Source of the DNA: Dacryopinax spathularia
Taxonomy: Eukaryota; Basidiomycota; Dacrymycetes; Dacrymycetales; Dacrymycetaceae
Length of the DNA: 64,000 nt
NCBI GenBank assembly: GCA_037974965.1
Contig: JBBPFI010000001.1
Coordinates: 620,001-684,000, forward strand
Reading direction: 5' to 3'
The position numbers and the translations under genes were made by a program. The notes under the pieces are model-generated. The model was not told the origin of the DNA and made no database searches. It saw only the letters and a program-made list of their open reading frames with translations. Positions 20,011 through 32,300 of this stretch are shown one piece after another; position 1 is the stretch's first letter, and each line of letters starts with the position of its first letter.

Positions 20011-23000
20011 CTAAGCCCTAGCAGCAGTCTCGAACAGTAATGGTCGGCGCTTCGGCAACACAGGCGGCGGGGTAACAAGTGCCGGCATGCTAGTCCCGCA
20101 GTTGTTCGCAGGGTTGCCCATGATGATGCTCTCGCTCACGCCGAGGATATCGTCGCTCTTCCCATACGCGGCAGCGTCGAACAGGTGGTCAGTCGTCTTC
20201 TCGAACGAAGCGAGCATGAGTACGCTGTCCTTCATCTTTGCCACGCCGAATCGAGTGATACCGAGCACCTCGCCCTGAAGATTTAGGACTACGTCAGCGA
20301 AAGCAAGAGAAAGCACCGGGTGGGGTCCGCACCTTATAGGTCATCACGTCCCCAAGCAGCATCACGTGTCGAGGATCGATGCTCATGGAATGCTCCTTCA
20401 TAGTGTACTGGATCTCGTTGATGATCGTTCTCCTGGCCGCTTCGATCCCCAGCACCTTGGCAACCTCCATCACGTGGTTGGTAGTCGTGTCCTCGCCCTC
20501 GACTCCCTCGGTGGTCATCACTTCCAGCAGGCCATACCCTTCAACGAGGAGCTCATTCTCACCGGGCTTGCCGCGGGGCGAGTCCGACTTCTCGATCTTA
20601 TTGATGACGGCACGTTGGATTTGAGCGGAACCCTTCACGACAATCTCGGGCAGGGCGCGCTTGACGGCACGAAGCTCGTAGTACTTGTAATCGCCACTGT
20701 CGAAGAAGATCTTCAGTCGGTTCTTCCTCGAGTCCACGGTTATGTTCTGGTCGCTCGGTTAGTGCTACTCGCAGACATGCATACTGAAGCAGACTTACCC
20801 CGTCCTTGACCTTGAGTTTGCTGGAGGTTACGATCGCCCGCTTGACATCCTCAATTGTCAACTCAAGCTGGAGCTTCCTAATCGCCTCCATGTCCAGGTG
20901 GATTCCAATATATGTATAATCGCCTGCCCACGCCTCTTCGATCACGCTCGCCACATCTCCGAGATAAGTCTTCTCCAAGCGACCCTTCACGATACGCGCC
21001 GCACTCTCGTTCTTCCGCTCGACAAGCTTGGCACTGATGATAGGTGTGCTGATCACTTTGGCGGCGTTGATGATCTCCTTGATACGAGGCACACCGAGTG
21101 TGACATTCATGCTCGCGACACCGGCAAAATGAAAAGTCTTGAGAGTCATTTGCGTCCCTGGCTCACCGATGGACTGTGCACCTACGGCACCGACCGTAGA
21201 ACCAGGCTCGATCTTGCCCTTGACGTATTTCTCCCAGCATGCGCCCAGGAAACTCCGTACATGCGCCTCGGTAATCTTGACCCGATTGTCCAGCGCAGTC
21301 CTTTCCTTGGGCCCAGCACCAAGAGAAAGGTCCGTCTCGGCGTCCCAATCTTCCTCCTTGTGCACGGCATCGTACATGCTGTACTCTCGGCGAATGACAC
21401 CGAGTCGCCGAGCGATAGTCTGCATATACGCCCGCAGACTGTCGATGTATTGTTGAGTGCACTCAGACTTGAATTTCTTGCTTTGCAGGATCTCGTTTGT
21501 CAAGTCGGTGATCTCAAACGGCAGAAGTCCGCGGCCTGTACGGGAGGAGATCGCACCGGCATGCATCCAAGCACGATCGAAGTCCACAGGCTGTGCTTCG
21601 GCTTCCAAGCAGGCGGGGTCAAGCCCGTCGTCTCCGAAGCGGAACTGGACGATGCCACCGTTCGAGGTACGCACGGAGGTGTCATAGTGTGTGACCAAGT
21701 CCTCAAGCGCTTTCATCAGACGACGTTGCATGTAACCAGTCTCAGCTGTCTTGACTGCAGTGTCGACAAGACCTTCACGGCCGGAGATAGCGTGGAAGAG
21801 AAACTCGGTAGGCGACAGGCCCGTATAGAACGAGTTGCTGACGAACCCCTTGGAAGGCGGTTCTCTCGACTTCTTCGGGAAATGCGGCAGAGAGCGATCT
21901 TGGAATCCATCTGGTACACGCTTTCCTCCGATAATTTGCTGACCGACACAAGCCACCATCTGGGATACGTTCAGGACGGAACCCTTGGAACCGCAGACGG
22001 ACATGAGACGCGGGGCGTTGTGTATGCTGAGCTCTTTCATGCAGATGTCACCGACACTTTCTCGGACCTTGGACAGGATGCTGGAAATTGAGGCCTCGAG
22101 CGTCTGATCTTGGTCGCATCCAGGCTTGGTCTTCAGCTTGCCAAGTTTCGCCAGCTGAATCATCTCGGTACATTCCTCGTACGCCTTCGCAACCATCTCC
22201 TCTTTCCGCGCACGAAGTTCTGCTCCAGGGGTCACGTCGTTGATACCGAGCGAGAAGCCGAAATTAGAAAGCCAACGCCCGCAAACTTTGGCCAGCCGGT
22301 TCATGGCTCCGGACGCTGCTTCTGGGCCGAAATCTCGTAGTATCGCAGCGAAGACAGATCGCTTCTTCCCGCCTCCTACGGTAGCCTTGTCCATAACACC
22401 GCACATGATCTCGCTGTTGACGATAACGAGGTACCCGTCATTTGGTGAAAGGTCCATGGGCAATGGCTGGCAGAACTCCGAGTACGGGTCGTCCTTCCCC
22501 TTTCCGGCCTTTTCTGCTTCTTCCTTTTGCCGCTCCACCTCAGCGAGAGAGAACTTGATATCACCCGAATAACCGGGTTTGGGAATTCGGAGGGACAGCG
22601 GGTAGTAGCGAGCAGTGGGCTTTTGACCTCGGTTACAAGGGCTTTCCACGTTGACCAGAACCTTGCTTCGGCTGTTGGGGCGCATCAGAACATTAAAGAT
22701 CTGCTTTCCAGTCCACAGCCGTTCAGGTTTCCAGATAGTTGGAGGTGGAAGCTCGATATCCTCCGTAGCATCAGCCATGTACGTGCAGATTTGGGTAAAC
22801 GTGCGGCGGTCGTAGAAGGTATCTCGGTTTGATAGGAGGTATGCGGCAGTGATGAAATCTTGGGTCGCAGCGATGACTGGCTCGCCGTTGCGGGGTGTGA
22901 CGAGGTTCTTCTTCACGCTCATCAGTTCGAGCGCTTCTGTCCGCGCTTCTTCTGTTTGGGGTACGTCTGTATGGGGTTTTAGCGGTAGGCATCGGTGACG

Positions 23001-24737
23001 AAGGGGGAAACGTACGGAGATTCATCTCATCACCGTCGAAATCAGCACCATAAGGACCACAAACACACTCGTTGAGCCGGAATGTTCGCCATGGCCGCAC
23101 CTTGACCCGATGACACATAATCGAGAGTTTGTGCAAACTCGGCTGTCGATTGAACAGAACGATATCCCCATCAACAAGATGTCGTTCGACAACGTCTCCA
23201 ACTTGTAGCCGGTCCGCAACCTCGTTCCGGTTGGCATACATCAGGAACCGCTTCATGCCTCCACCTAAGCCGAAGGGACCAGGAGCACCGCTCTGCACGA
23301 AGTTCGCTCCGGGCCAGACCATAGGCCCATTTCGGACCGCTTGTCGGAGGGCTTCGATGTTGTAGTCATTCACGCGGGCAGGGTATGTGAGCTTGATGGC
23401 CACTCGTTTTGGTATAGCAACCTCGTCGATGCGAAGGTTGGGATCTGGGCTGATGACGGTTCGGCCTGAGAAGTCCACTCGCTTTCCGGAGAGGTTACCA
23501 CGGAAACGACCTTGCTTTCCCTTGAGACGCTGACAGAAGCCTCGGATCGGTTTCTGGACGTAGGCGGGAGAGAGATTGGGTTGTTCGGAGTTGATGTATA
23601 GTGCCACGCCGGCTTGTAGGAAATCCCAGTTCTCCATGATGTTCGAGGTGGCGTTCCCTTTTCGAAGACCTTCTCGAATGAGGGCGTTGCAGAACACGAT
23701 TTCGGTGAGTTTTACTGTTAGGTCGTCTTCGTTACTTGCTCCATCTTGTTGCACAGACGGACGGATAGCGACGGGAGGAACGGATATGTAGTGCCATATA
23801 AACTGTTCTGGTCGTCCATGCTGAGGTTGCATACCCAGCAGCTCGCAGTCCTAGAACAGAGTCAGAGCTAGTCAACCCAAGACAACGGACAGACACACCT
23901 CATCTGTGATGTTCTCGAAGAGGGTCAATACTCTCAGCGGATGCATGTCCTCCACGGCTTTGCTAATATGCGGCGCCAAATCCTTCTGATACTCAACAGC
24001 CTTACTGAACCCCTCCTTCCACTTCAGCTTCTCATCCTCCGTCTTCTTCGCCCGGTACTTGTCATGGATGATCTTGATATCCTTCTTGGCTTTCTTGACC
24101 GTGCCGTTGATGTTCATACAGTATGGGCAGTAGACTACTTTGCGGCATTGAGTGTTGACGGCTTTGAAGGCTGCTTGACGTTGAAGGTTCTCGAGACCAG
24201 GGCGCCGGAAACGTCGGAGGAATTTCCGACGGTCCGCTTCTTCTAACATGACGCGCGAGCAAGTCTGTCCAGGATGTCAGGACCGAGCTCGCAATTGGAA
24301 CAAAGTAGACGCACCTTGCAGATACATTGTAGGACGGCGATGACATGCTTGAAGTACCCAACATGGAAGACCGGTAAAGTGAGCTTGATATAGGCATAAT
24401 GTCCAACGCAAGTCTGAGCAGTCTGCCCGCAAGTCTCGCAGACAGACGTTTTGTCGGTTACGCCCTGCACTTCTATCAGCAAACCATTCACGCCGGCACG
24501 CATGACAGGCGTACCAACCGCCTGTCTAGTACTCCATTAGGTGCAGGATCTCTCGTTCCGCGGGTATACAGATCATGATGGGGTATCTCGAACTCGGCGA
24601 CTTTGACCACATCCTGCGGTGTGAGGAGACTGAACTGGATTTGTTTGCTACAGAATCATAAGTCCCCAACCTCCTTCGGACAGTAAAGAAGCTACGCACA
24701 TGACCTTGGAGCTCGTATCCTGCACCGACTCCTTCAT
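20011..24737 (-). CDS. RPC1: RNA polymerase III largest subunit RPC1
   Basis: Catalytic subunit that makes tRNA, 5S and U6 RNA. The start at 24737 gives [20 protein letters not shown] across the first intron. The N-terminal zinc ligands follow ([35 protein letters not shown]). The clamp and active site contain [34 protein letters not shown] and the metal-binding ADFDGDEMN. Next come the funnel, the bridge helix and the trigger loop ([20 protein letters not shown], then [17 protein letters not shown]). The C-terminal cleft ends at 20011. The total is close to 1,390 residues, normal for the family. The residue before the catalytic ADFDGDE is Gly, where yeast RPC1 has Asn. RPC1 shares a 252-nt divergent promoter with the proteasome gene. 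Confidence 0.95.
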
Positions 24738-24989
24738 CTTGCCCACCCAGTCCTGCTCCAGCAAGAGCGCCCAAGGATATTTGGACAACGACCAGGGCGG
24801 CGGGACCAGAAAGTCAAGGTGACTTGGGCTTGGGCGCTTGCTTCGCTGCAGGGCCTGCTCAGCCCGAAAGCAGCGAAGCGTGAAAAGAAGCACGGAGGCA
24901 TTCGTTTCTGAGGGCTGGGGACTGACGCGTCTCCGTACCACACGCGGCCCTGGACAACCTCACTACTGCACCTTGCTTTCTCGCCAATA
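24738..24989. promoter_or_regulatory. Divergent promoter, RPC1 and proteasome alpha1
   Basis: 252 nt separate the two start codons, so the two housekeeping genes must share this control region. No clear TATA box was found. Confidence 0.6.
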
Positions 24990-26090
24990 ATGTCCAGGAC
25001 CTCTTATGATAGGTATGTGGTATCAACTCAGAAGAAACGAGTTAGAAGTCCTGACCGGGACGGACATCCAGATATCTTACGGTCTTCTCGCCAGAGGGAC
25101 GTCTATACCAAGTCGGTGCGTGCATTCTGCTCTTGCACAAGAGCATACATGCCTGATACACCTTGTAGAGTATGCCTTCAAGGCTATTTCCGGCTCTGGG
25201 CACACGTCTATCGCCGTCAGAGGGAAGGATACGGCGGTCGTGATCACACAGAAGAAAGTGGCCGTACGTGTGGCTTTCGCTGAGCTTGCGGCGCTTGCAT
25301 TGATGTTGTCGTAGGACAAGCTCATTGATGCGGGCACTATCACCCACCTCTTCAGCATAACGCCTTCCATTGGCTGCGTTGTCACTGGTCTCATTGGTAT
25401 GCCATTGCACACCCACCAAATGGTATATGTGCTGACGATTCATTAGCGGATGCTCGGGGGCAAGTGACGAGGGCAAGGTCAGAGGCAGCGGAGTTCCGCT
25501 ACAAGTACGGCTATGAGATCACTCCCGATGCACTTGCACGACGTATCGCGAATATCAACCAAGTCTACACTCAACGCGCAGCTATGCGGCCATTAGGCAT
25601 CGGTACGTAACTCGTCTGACCCAGAAAGGCATCATCTGACGCGAAAATAGCTATGATCTTGATCGGTATTGACCCCGAATTCGGCCCACAATGCTTCAAG
25701 CTCGATCCTGCTGGATACTTCGTCGGCTTCCATGCTACAGCTGCGGGACAAAAGCAACAGGAGGCGATGAACTTCCTCGAGAAGCGATGGAAGAAGCTGG
25801 AGGGTGAGCCGGATGTTGCGGGGTTGACGTTAGGTCGGACAGAAGTCATCGAGGTACGAGTCCAACTACACTTTCCGGATTTAGTCGTGTGCTTATACCT
25901 GCGATAGATGGCGATCGAGGCCATATCGTCCGTCCTCGCAACCGACTTCAAGCCGGGCGAGATCGAAATCGGGATCGTATCGACGGCCGAAACGGCAGAG
26001 GGCAAGGAGGGCTCCGGCCCAGGACTGTGGCGTGTGATGGACGACGCAGAGAAAGACTACTGGTTGACCAAAGTAGGCGAAAAGGATTGA
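24990..26090 (+). CDS. SCL1: 20S proteasome subunit alpha1 (SCL1/PSMA6)
   Basis: Alpha-ring subunit of the 20S proteasome core. Exons from 24990 join as MSRTSYDR, then [20 protein letters not shown], which is the proteasome alpha signature. [20 protein letters not shown] and [19 protein letters not shown] then identify alpha1. Further blocks are [51 protein letters not shown] and [20 protein letters not shown]. The C-terminus is [16 protein letters not shown] to EKD at 26090. At least six small exons are separated by 50-60 nt introns. An acidic and glycine-rich loop ([17 protein letters not shown]) near the end is somewhat longer than in yeast or human. Confidence 0.93.
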
Positions 26091-26490
26091 TTGATCTGTA
26101 CCTCCCTGGCCATAGCTATATTACAGTGCTAGACCGCGTCATCATCCCACCGCCTGTGAAGTGAATGCACGACAGCAGTAGGTTTATCCGGTTCTTCCCG
26201 GGCTCAGCCAGAATATTTAGACCCTTGTTCGTTCATAACCGTAACTCGTAAAGCGCGCGACTCTGGACAAAAGCTCCCGTCACTACTACTCCTGCTTGTC
26301 CTCCTGTGTCGTCATGCGAGCAAGTATACGCCTACTAGCCCAGGTAGGGCACGCACAAGCACGAAAACCGATGATACATTTCTTGGGGAAGAACAGGGGA
26401 CATGGTGGGCACCAAGCTGCTTGGGGAGTGTGAACGAGAACTGAGGCTGATCGTGTGGTTGCAGAACACCATAATCCCGGCCCGCACCCA
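26091..26490. other. Intergenic
   Basis: About 400 nt between the proteasome gene and the next plus-strand gene. No gene is supported. It should contain the 3' UTR and a promoter. Confidence 0.5.
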
Positions 26491-26852
26491 ATGGCACCCC
26501 CAGACATCCGCGAACACTTCTCCGACTTCCTAGCCCGTCTTAACTCCAAGAGCAGCCCTTCCTCATCCTCATCCGTACGCTCCTCCCCTCCTCTTTTTAC
26601 CCGAGCATGGGCTGACTAGATAGCAGTCCGCATCCTCATCATCGTCCAGCTCATCATCAAGCCCAAGCTCCCACGGAGACGCAGCGGTATACAACAATTT
26701 CTGGGAAGCGCCGGCTCAGTACTGGGCTAAAGGGAGGATATTGGACGAGGCGGAAATCGAGGCTATTGAGGTACGTCTGCTTATCCACTTTTCATATCAG
26801 TGTAGTGTGCTGAGTGGGAGTGCAGAGCGGAGGAGCGTCGAAGGTCTGGTGA
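26491..26852 (+). CDS. Small serine-rich protein with conserved-looking C-terminus, unrecognised
   Basis: Three exons (26491-26574, 26627-26770, 26826-26852) join in phase 0 and give 84 residues. The N-terminus MAPPDIREHFSDFLARLNSK looks helical. A poly-serine tract crosses the first intron. The C-terminus has an ordered, aromatic-rich block with NNFWEAPAQYW, DEAEIEAIESGGAS and a final KVW. All three splice joins are clean, with GTACGC and GTACGT donors and AG acceptors, which argues for a real gene. I do not recognise the family. It has no signal peptide or membrane segment. The serine tract is encoded by TCA/TCC repeats. Confidence 0.6.
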
Positions 26853-27302
26853 TGTAGAGTACGATGGCGAAGGGCGTTGTCATATAATTCACAGCATGCA
26901 ATGCATTTCTTGGAATCTTTTCTATGACAAGGCTTGTGTCGCGTTGAAGGAGGCTTGAGCGAGTCAAACGGTTCGCTTGGGCGTGGTGGACGATGACCGA
27001 TTGTTGTGTGCGCTGTCGGAAATGTGCTCCGCCGACCGTACAGCTCAGTATCAACTGACCGAATATGGCTTCCTGCATTGGTGTCGGCCAGCGGCGCTGC
27101 TCTGCTCTGTACTGGTCGACACATGCTTTTCGGGATGAACACGGCGATGTTTGTGGCAAGACAGCGGCCCCCAAAGGACAGGGGTAACAGGATGATCATT
27201 AGCCCGACAGAATAATGCATAGAAATACAGTGCAGACACAACCGAACTCTAGGCAACACCACGATGGAACATAATAACAACGGTCAACAGACGAGGGCAG
27301 GA
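26853..27302. other. Intergenic, convergent 3' ends
   Basis: 450 nt between the small serine-rich gene and IMP3. The open frames of 125-162 codons on the minus strand show no protein-like motifs. Nothing further seen. Confidence 0.5.
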
Positions 27303-28010
27303 TCAGAGTAGGTCGAAATCGTCCAGCTCGTCGTTGTACTTCATGATCGTCCGCTTGACCTTGGATGTTGTTACCCATGTTATGAAGTCTTCGTTTTGCC
27401 TTAGAAAGACGTCAGCCTCGACCTGGACGGGGAGAGGGGAGAGAAGAAACGTACCTGGTCACCATATATGCTGGGTCGGTGATCGTATCTGGCCCGACAC
27501 GGATATGTCCCTGCTCAATATACTTGGCCGCCTATCCGTTTGCATGAGCCAATCGACCAGCCAGGTAGACACAAAACAACGCACCGCCTTGACCGTCTCC
27601 GCCATCTTCAGCCTACAACAAACAACCGCCAGTCTCCTCCTGCAAAAGACCGACACAGTCAACGCATTCTCCACATCGCTCATCTTCGCCGCCTGGTTCA
27701 ACAAGCCCATATCATACAGCTTGCTGAGCACTTCTCCCTCCATCTTTGCCCGGAAGGGGTCTTGTGCCGGGAGGAGGGAGAGTCGGTGTGCGAGTGCGCG
27801 CAGGGAACCGGCGAGCTTGTTGTACGAGTGGTAGTCTTCCCGGTTTTGGATGTGGTAGCGGCGCAGGATTTGGAGCTCGCGTTGACGGGCGTCGGTCTTC
27901 CACTATACGGACTGTTAGTGCGAGTAAGATCAGGAGGAGAAGGGTGACCGTACGTTGAAGAAGTCGACCTTCTTCAGCAGCTTCTTCTCATGATACTTGA
28001 GCTCCCTCAT
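27303..28010 (-). CDS. IMP3: U3 snoRNP protein IMP3
   Basis: Component of the small-subunit processome that helps pair U3 snoRNA with pre-rRNA, together with MPP10. Exon 1 starts at 28010 with [19 protein letters not shown], the hallmark IMP3 N-terminus. Exon 2 has [51 protein letters not shown] and LYDMGLLNQ. The S4-type RNA-binding core starts [20 protein letters not shown]. The last exon ends [20 protein letters not shown], then [10 protein letters not shown], as in yeast and human IMP3. The product is about 185 residues, normal for the family. The first intron (GTACGG to GTATAG) follows DFFN. Confidence 0.92.
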
Positions 28011-29347
28011 TTTTGCTGCTGGAGATTATAGTAATGACCGCTTGTAACAGGTATAGAGCAGATCAAAGCCGGTGAGCGAGGCTCGGAAATGTCTACTGCA
28101 AGGGACTTCGGCGTTGAAAACTGCGGCCGCGTAAAGGTGCGGGGAGAAAGCAAGCCCGAGGACCGCGGGATGCGGCGACCCGGGGTCCGCTTCTATCCAA
28201 AGCGCCGAAGCGCCGAAGCGAACAGGAAGCGGGCTTCGCCACGTCATCGGCTGCTCCTCGCCTTGCGAACTGCGATGGGCATGGTCAGCTGCCCCCTTAG
28301 GGGGGGTCAAACAACGCGCAATGATGAGGTCCCCGCTGATGATAAGCCGTTTGGAGGGCCAAACTATCCGAAACATTAACCTGTGATATCCGACGAAATG
28401 TATAGATATTTTGTTTGACAGTGCTACGGTTGCGGGCTGTTATTCGGAGTGCACTGCGGTGTGGGGAGCTAGGCTTGTTTGACCTGCTTCTTCCCAAGCC
28501 CATTGCGCTTTGGTGAGGCAATTTTTCCATTGTGGCACGCCTTGGAATAGTGTCAGGAAGGTACGGAGGCAGAGCCCGCCTCATGTGGCGATGAAGGGGA
28601 CAATGCGAGTACTTACGAAAGGGGCCGGACAGGTGTCCAAGCAACGCCATAGGGTGAAGAGAGCAGCAAAGCACCAAAGGCAAGCGCCCCTCACCCCCTC
28701 CCCGCGCCACGGCCCAGAACCCGTATAGAGAGCAAAGGGAGAGGCGCCAAGCGTGTGGCCCCCTTCATCCCCTTGAGAGAGCAGGCCGGCAACCGCATAC
28801 CCATCAAAGAGAACACCACAACCCTTCTAACCTCACCCCATCCCGCCTTTTTGCCCCGCGGTGCTCTCGGTCTAAACAGCGACGACGACAGCGACGAGCA
28901 GCCAAAAGGACGACGAAAAGCGGCGAAGAAGTAAAAAGCATCGACCACGGACTGCCACCCGATGCAACAGCCTCTGCGTGCGCTATCGGTGATCGATTGA
29001 TCGCTTCGCCTCCCCTTTTCGTTATTCGGCCAGCGCTCCTACGGCCGCTCCTATCCCTCTTCTCCCCTTCTGCCCCCCCCATCAAAGGGAGAAGTCACAA
29101 CAGTTCTGACATCTTCGCGGACATACATACCATACCCACACGCATACACAGCGCCCCCCCAATCATCACAGATTGCCTTTATCCAATCCCCCCCTTCACC
29201 GGTCTTCCCCCGTCCTCCCTCATCTCCCCTCCCTTCTCATCCCCGCCCTTCCCACACCTCCCCCTCCCTCCCTCCCTCCCTCCCTCCCTCTCTTCCTTGC
29301 TCTCTGCCTTCTGACACTTCCTCTCCTCCTCATCCCCGGTCGGGCCC
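28011..29347. other. 1.3-kb divergent intergenic region with CCCT microsatellite
   Basis: Shared upstream region of IMP3 and the LIM-binding regulator. I see no gene in it. It has long pyrimidine tracts from about 29030 to 29340, including a CCCT repeat at about 29263-29299. Such CT-rich leaders are common in basidiomycete promoters. A CCCCCCTAAGGGGG sequence near 28300 is a partial inverted repeat. Confidence 0.5.
29263..29299 (+). repeat. (CCCT)n microsatellite
   Basis: Nine or so tandem CCCT/TCCC units, about 50-85 nt upstream of the start codon at 29348. Confidence 0.8.
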
Positions 29348-32300
29348 ATGTCATCGGCAGCTTCCCCTCCTCACCCAGCCGCACATCCTACACAGCCGCC
29401 ACCAGAGACACTACAGCAACACCGCCTCGCTCTGCAGCAACAGCAAGCTATCAGGCAACACCAACAGCAGCAGCAACTGCATCTCGCCCGCGCCGGTGCC
29501 CCAGGCCTACCTGGTCAACCCGGTTTCCTACAACAACAAGCCGCAATGCAGCAAGGCTTCATCCCTCCTGCTGCGGCGATGGGTCCACTGGGAATGCCAG
29601 GCATGCCAGGCGTGGGAATGGGCATGCCCGGTATGGGCGGGATATATCCTATGCAGCTCGCTGGACAGCCAAACGGCGTCTTCCCCGGTCAGCCACGGAT
29701 CCCTTCTCTCCCAGGCGGCGGGCAGATGCCGCAGGGAGCGGGTCAGCCGATGATGGTCCGAAACGGTGCACCAGGGCAGCCAATGCAGATGTTCAATCCT
29801 CAGCAGGCACAGCAACTTCGTGCTGGTCCTGGTGGTCCGATGCCACCGCCGCCGCCTCAACAACAACCTCAACAGCAGCAGCAGCAGCAACAAGGCTGGC
29901 CTAACCCAGGCATGTTGCCACCAGGCTTTGATCCTTCTATATTGGGCATGAGTCCAGGAGGGAACGGTATGCAAGTTACGCCACAGCAGATGGGCATGCA
30001 AATGCCTGGACCGGGACCCGTAGGACTCGGACGGCCTGGTGTACCGCCGAACGGTATGGTCATGGGTGTAAATGGGCAGGTGAACGGGACGCCACGGGTG
30101 CGCATCTCTGGCATCGTGGGGATCTTGTCGGAATGCTGATGTATGCGCCTTAGAATGTATCTAATCCTGCCGATTTGCCACCAGGCGCTCTGATGGTCAA
30201 TGGACAACCGCCACCCATCGCCGCCGGCCGAAGGGGTGCGATATCGCTCCCATCCAACGGTATGGCGCCGCCGCCTACTATACCACAACCTGGACAGGGG
30301 ATGCAGCAGCAACAGCAGCAGCCCGGTCCTCCTGGGCCACCACAGCAGCAGATGGTGCCGCCACCTTCTCAGACTCCAAGGCCGAACGCTGTCCCTCCTC
30401 CTGTCTCGCAGACACCACGTCCGCAGATGCAGCCGCAGCAGACACCAGGCATGACGCCGCAGCAAAATCAAGCCCAGCAGCAACAGCAGCAGGCCCAACA
30501 ACAGGCGATGAACCGCCAAGCTGGTGGGCATAATCGACTCGCCAATCTCCCTACGCTGCCACCTGGACAAGTTGGCGGTCCTGGTCCTGGTCCTCAGCCC
30601 GTCGGCGCTGGTTTCCAAAGCCATTATGACCCTCGATCATACATGCCCAATCCGCAGGGAAACATGGGTGGTCAACCGATGCAGCAGCCAGGAGGCGGGA
30701 TGATGCCTCGTCCTCAGATCCCAGGCGGTATGAACCTGCCTTCCGAGGGAATGTCTGGTCCTCAACCGGGCGTGATGCAAACACCGCAGCAGCCGCAGAT
30801 CTCCGGGCTTCCTCAGCAAATGAACGGTATGCCAGGGCAGCCACACCCTGGCATGGTGTCACATCCAGGTGCTGTGCCTACCCCTGGACCGCAAAATCAG
30901 CGCACGCCGCAAAGCACTACGATGACGCATCCTCCGGCTACCGGACCGCAGCAACAGCAGCAACAGCAGCCGATGGGGTACAACTTCATGCCCCAAGCGC
31001 AGGCACAAGCGCAAGCACAGGCGGCCGCCCAAGCGGCACAGCGAGCTGGTCAACAAGGCATGCAGCCTCAGCAGCGGATGGTCAATGGGTATGTCATGCC
31101 CGCCATGCCTGGACAAAATGGCGGTCATCAGCATGCGCCCGAGATGCAGCACATGAACGGCTTGGTGAACGGTGCGGCGCAGGGTACCAGCCCAGCATCA
31201 GGGTCGAGCACCCAGGTGCATACATCGCCGTTGATTGCTACGCCGCATCAAACAGCGCAGGTACCACAGCAGTTGCAGCAACAGCAACAGCAATCGCAAC
31301 AGCAGCAGCAGCAGCAGCAGCAGCAAAATGGTAACGCGGGCAACAACGCGCCGCAGAGCGGGAATGGGAATGGCGCAGGTGGCCGATTCATCCCCACTCT
31401 GACGGAACAGATGCTTCGTGGTGGCCTGTTCGACGGTACTCTCTCCTACTCTGGAGTGGGTACCGCGGTCACGCATTCTATGGCCCCTCCGCCCAACCCT
31501 GGGCAGGGGCAGCCAGGCCATCCCTCCACCGCACCAATCCAGCATCGTACCCCTCCTGTGCCTGTCAACAACCACCCGGGTCTTCAATCTGCTGCGCCGC
31601 ATCATCGTCAGCCGTCGCTCACCTTCGACCCTCAGCAGGCAAGACAGCCTTCCCTACCGTCTCAGCCGCAAGGGCCGCTTTCTGCGCATCCTGGTGCTGG
31701 TCCTTCGCCCGTGGTCGACAGGCCGGGGTTTGAGGGCACGCCAACATTCCCGAAGCATGAGGAGCAAGTGAACGGCATACCTGCCATGAACGGGCATACG
31801 AACGGCTCCGTCCCGCCGAACCCGACGTACCCGCAGGGTCAGCCACGTCCGCAGAATAAGCACGGACAGAACCTCCTTGGACTTTGCGTGCTGAATTTGA
31901 TGCGGCTTAATACGGAACTGAATTTCAGCCATCCTGGTCAACGGGTATGTCGTGTTTATCTAATGATCTTCGGGCAGAGGAGCTAATGAGCTCGCGTGTA
32001 GCGCCCGAATGCCGACCACTGGAAGGCATTCGCGTACAAGTTCTTCACGGAGGATGCCCTCATGAGCTTTGACTTGACCGCGCCGGCTACGCAGGCGCAT
32101 CACAGTACACTATCGAGGGTTCTCGGTATGTCTGCTTCTTGATATATGCGCCCGAGCAAACCTTGCTCATATCCGAGCAGATGTACCACGGTATCATGTA
32201 CCCTTATTCTTTGAGCAGTGTTTCCTCAAAGGACTCAAAATGATGTCCTTCACCTTTGCCAACGTCGAGGAGATCGAGTCGAAGCGGAACGACGAAGTCG

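Noticed and set aside
20898-22091. 397-codon plus-strand open frame
   Set aside because: Antisense to the well-supported RPC1 exon; no domain.
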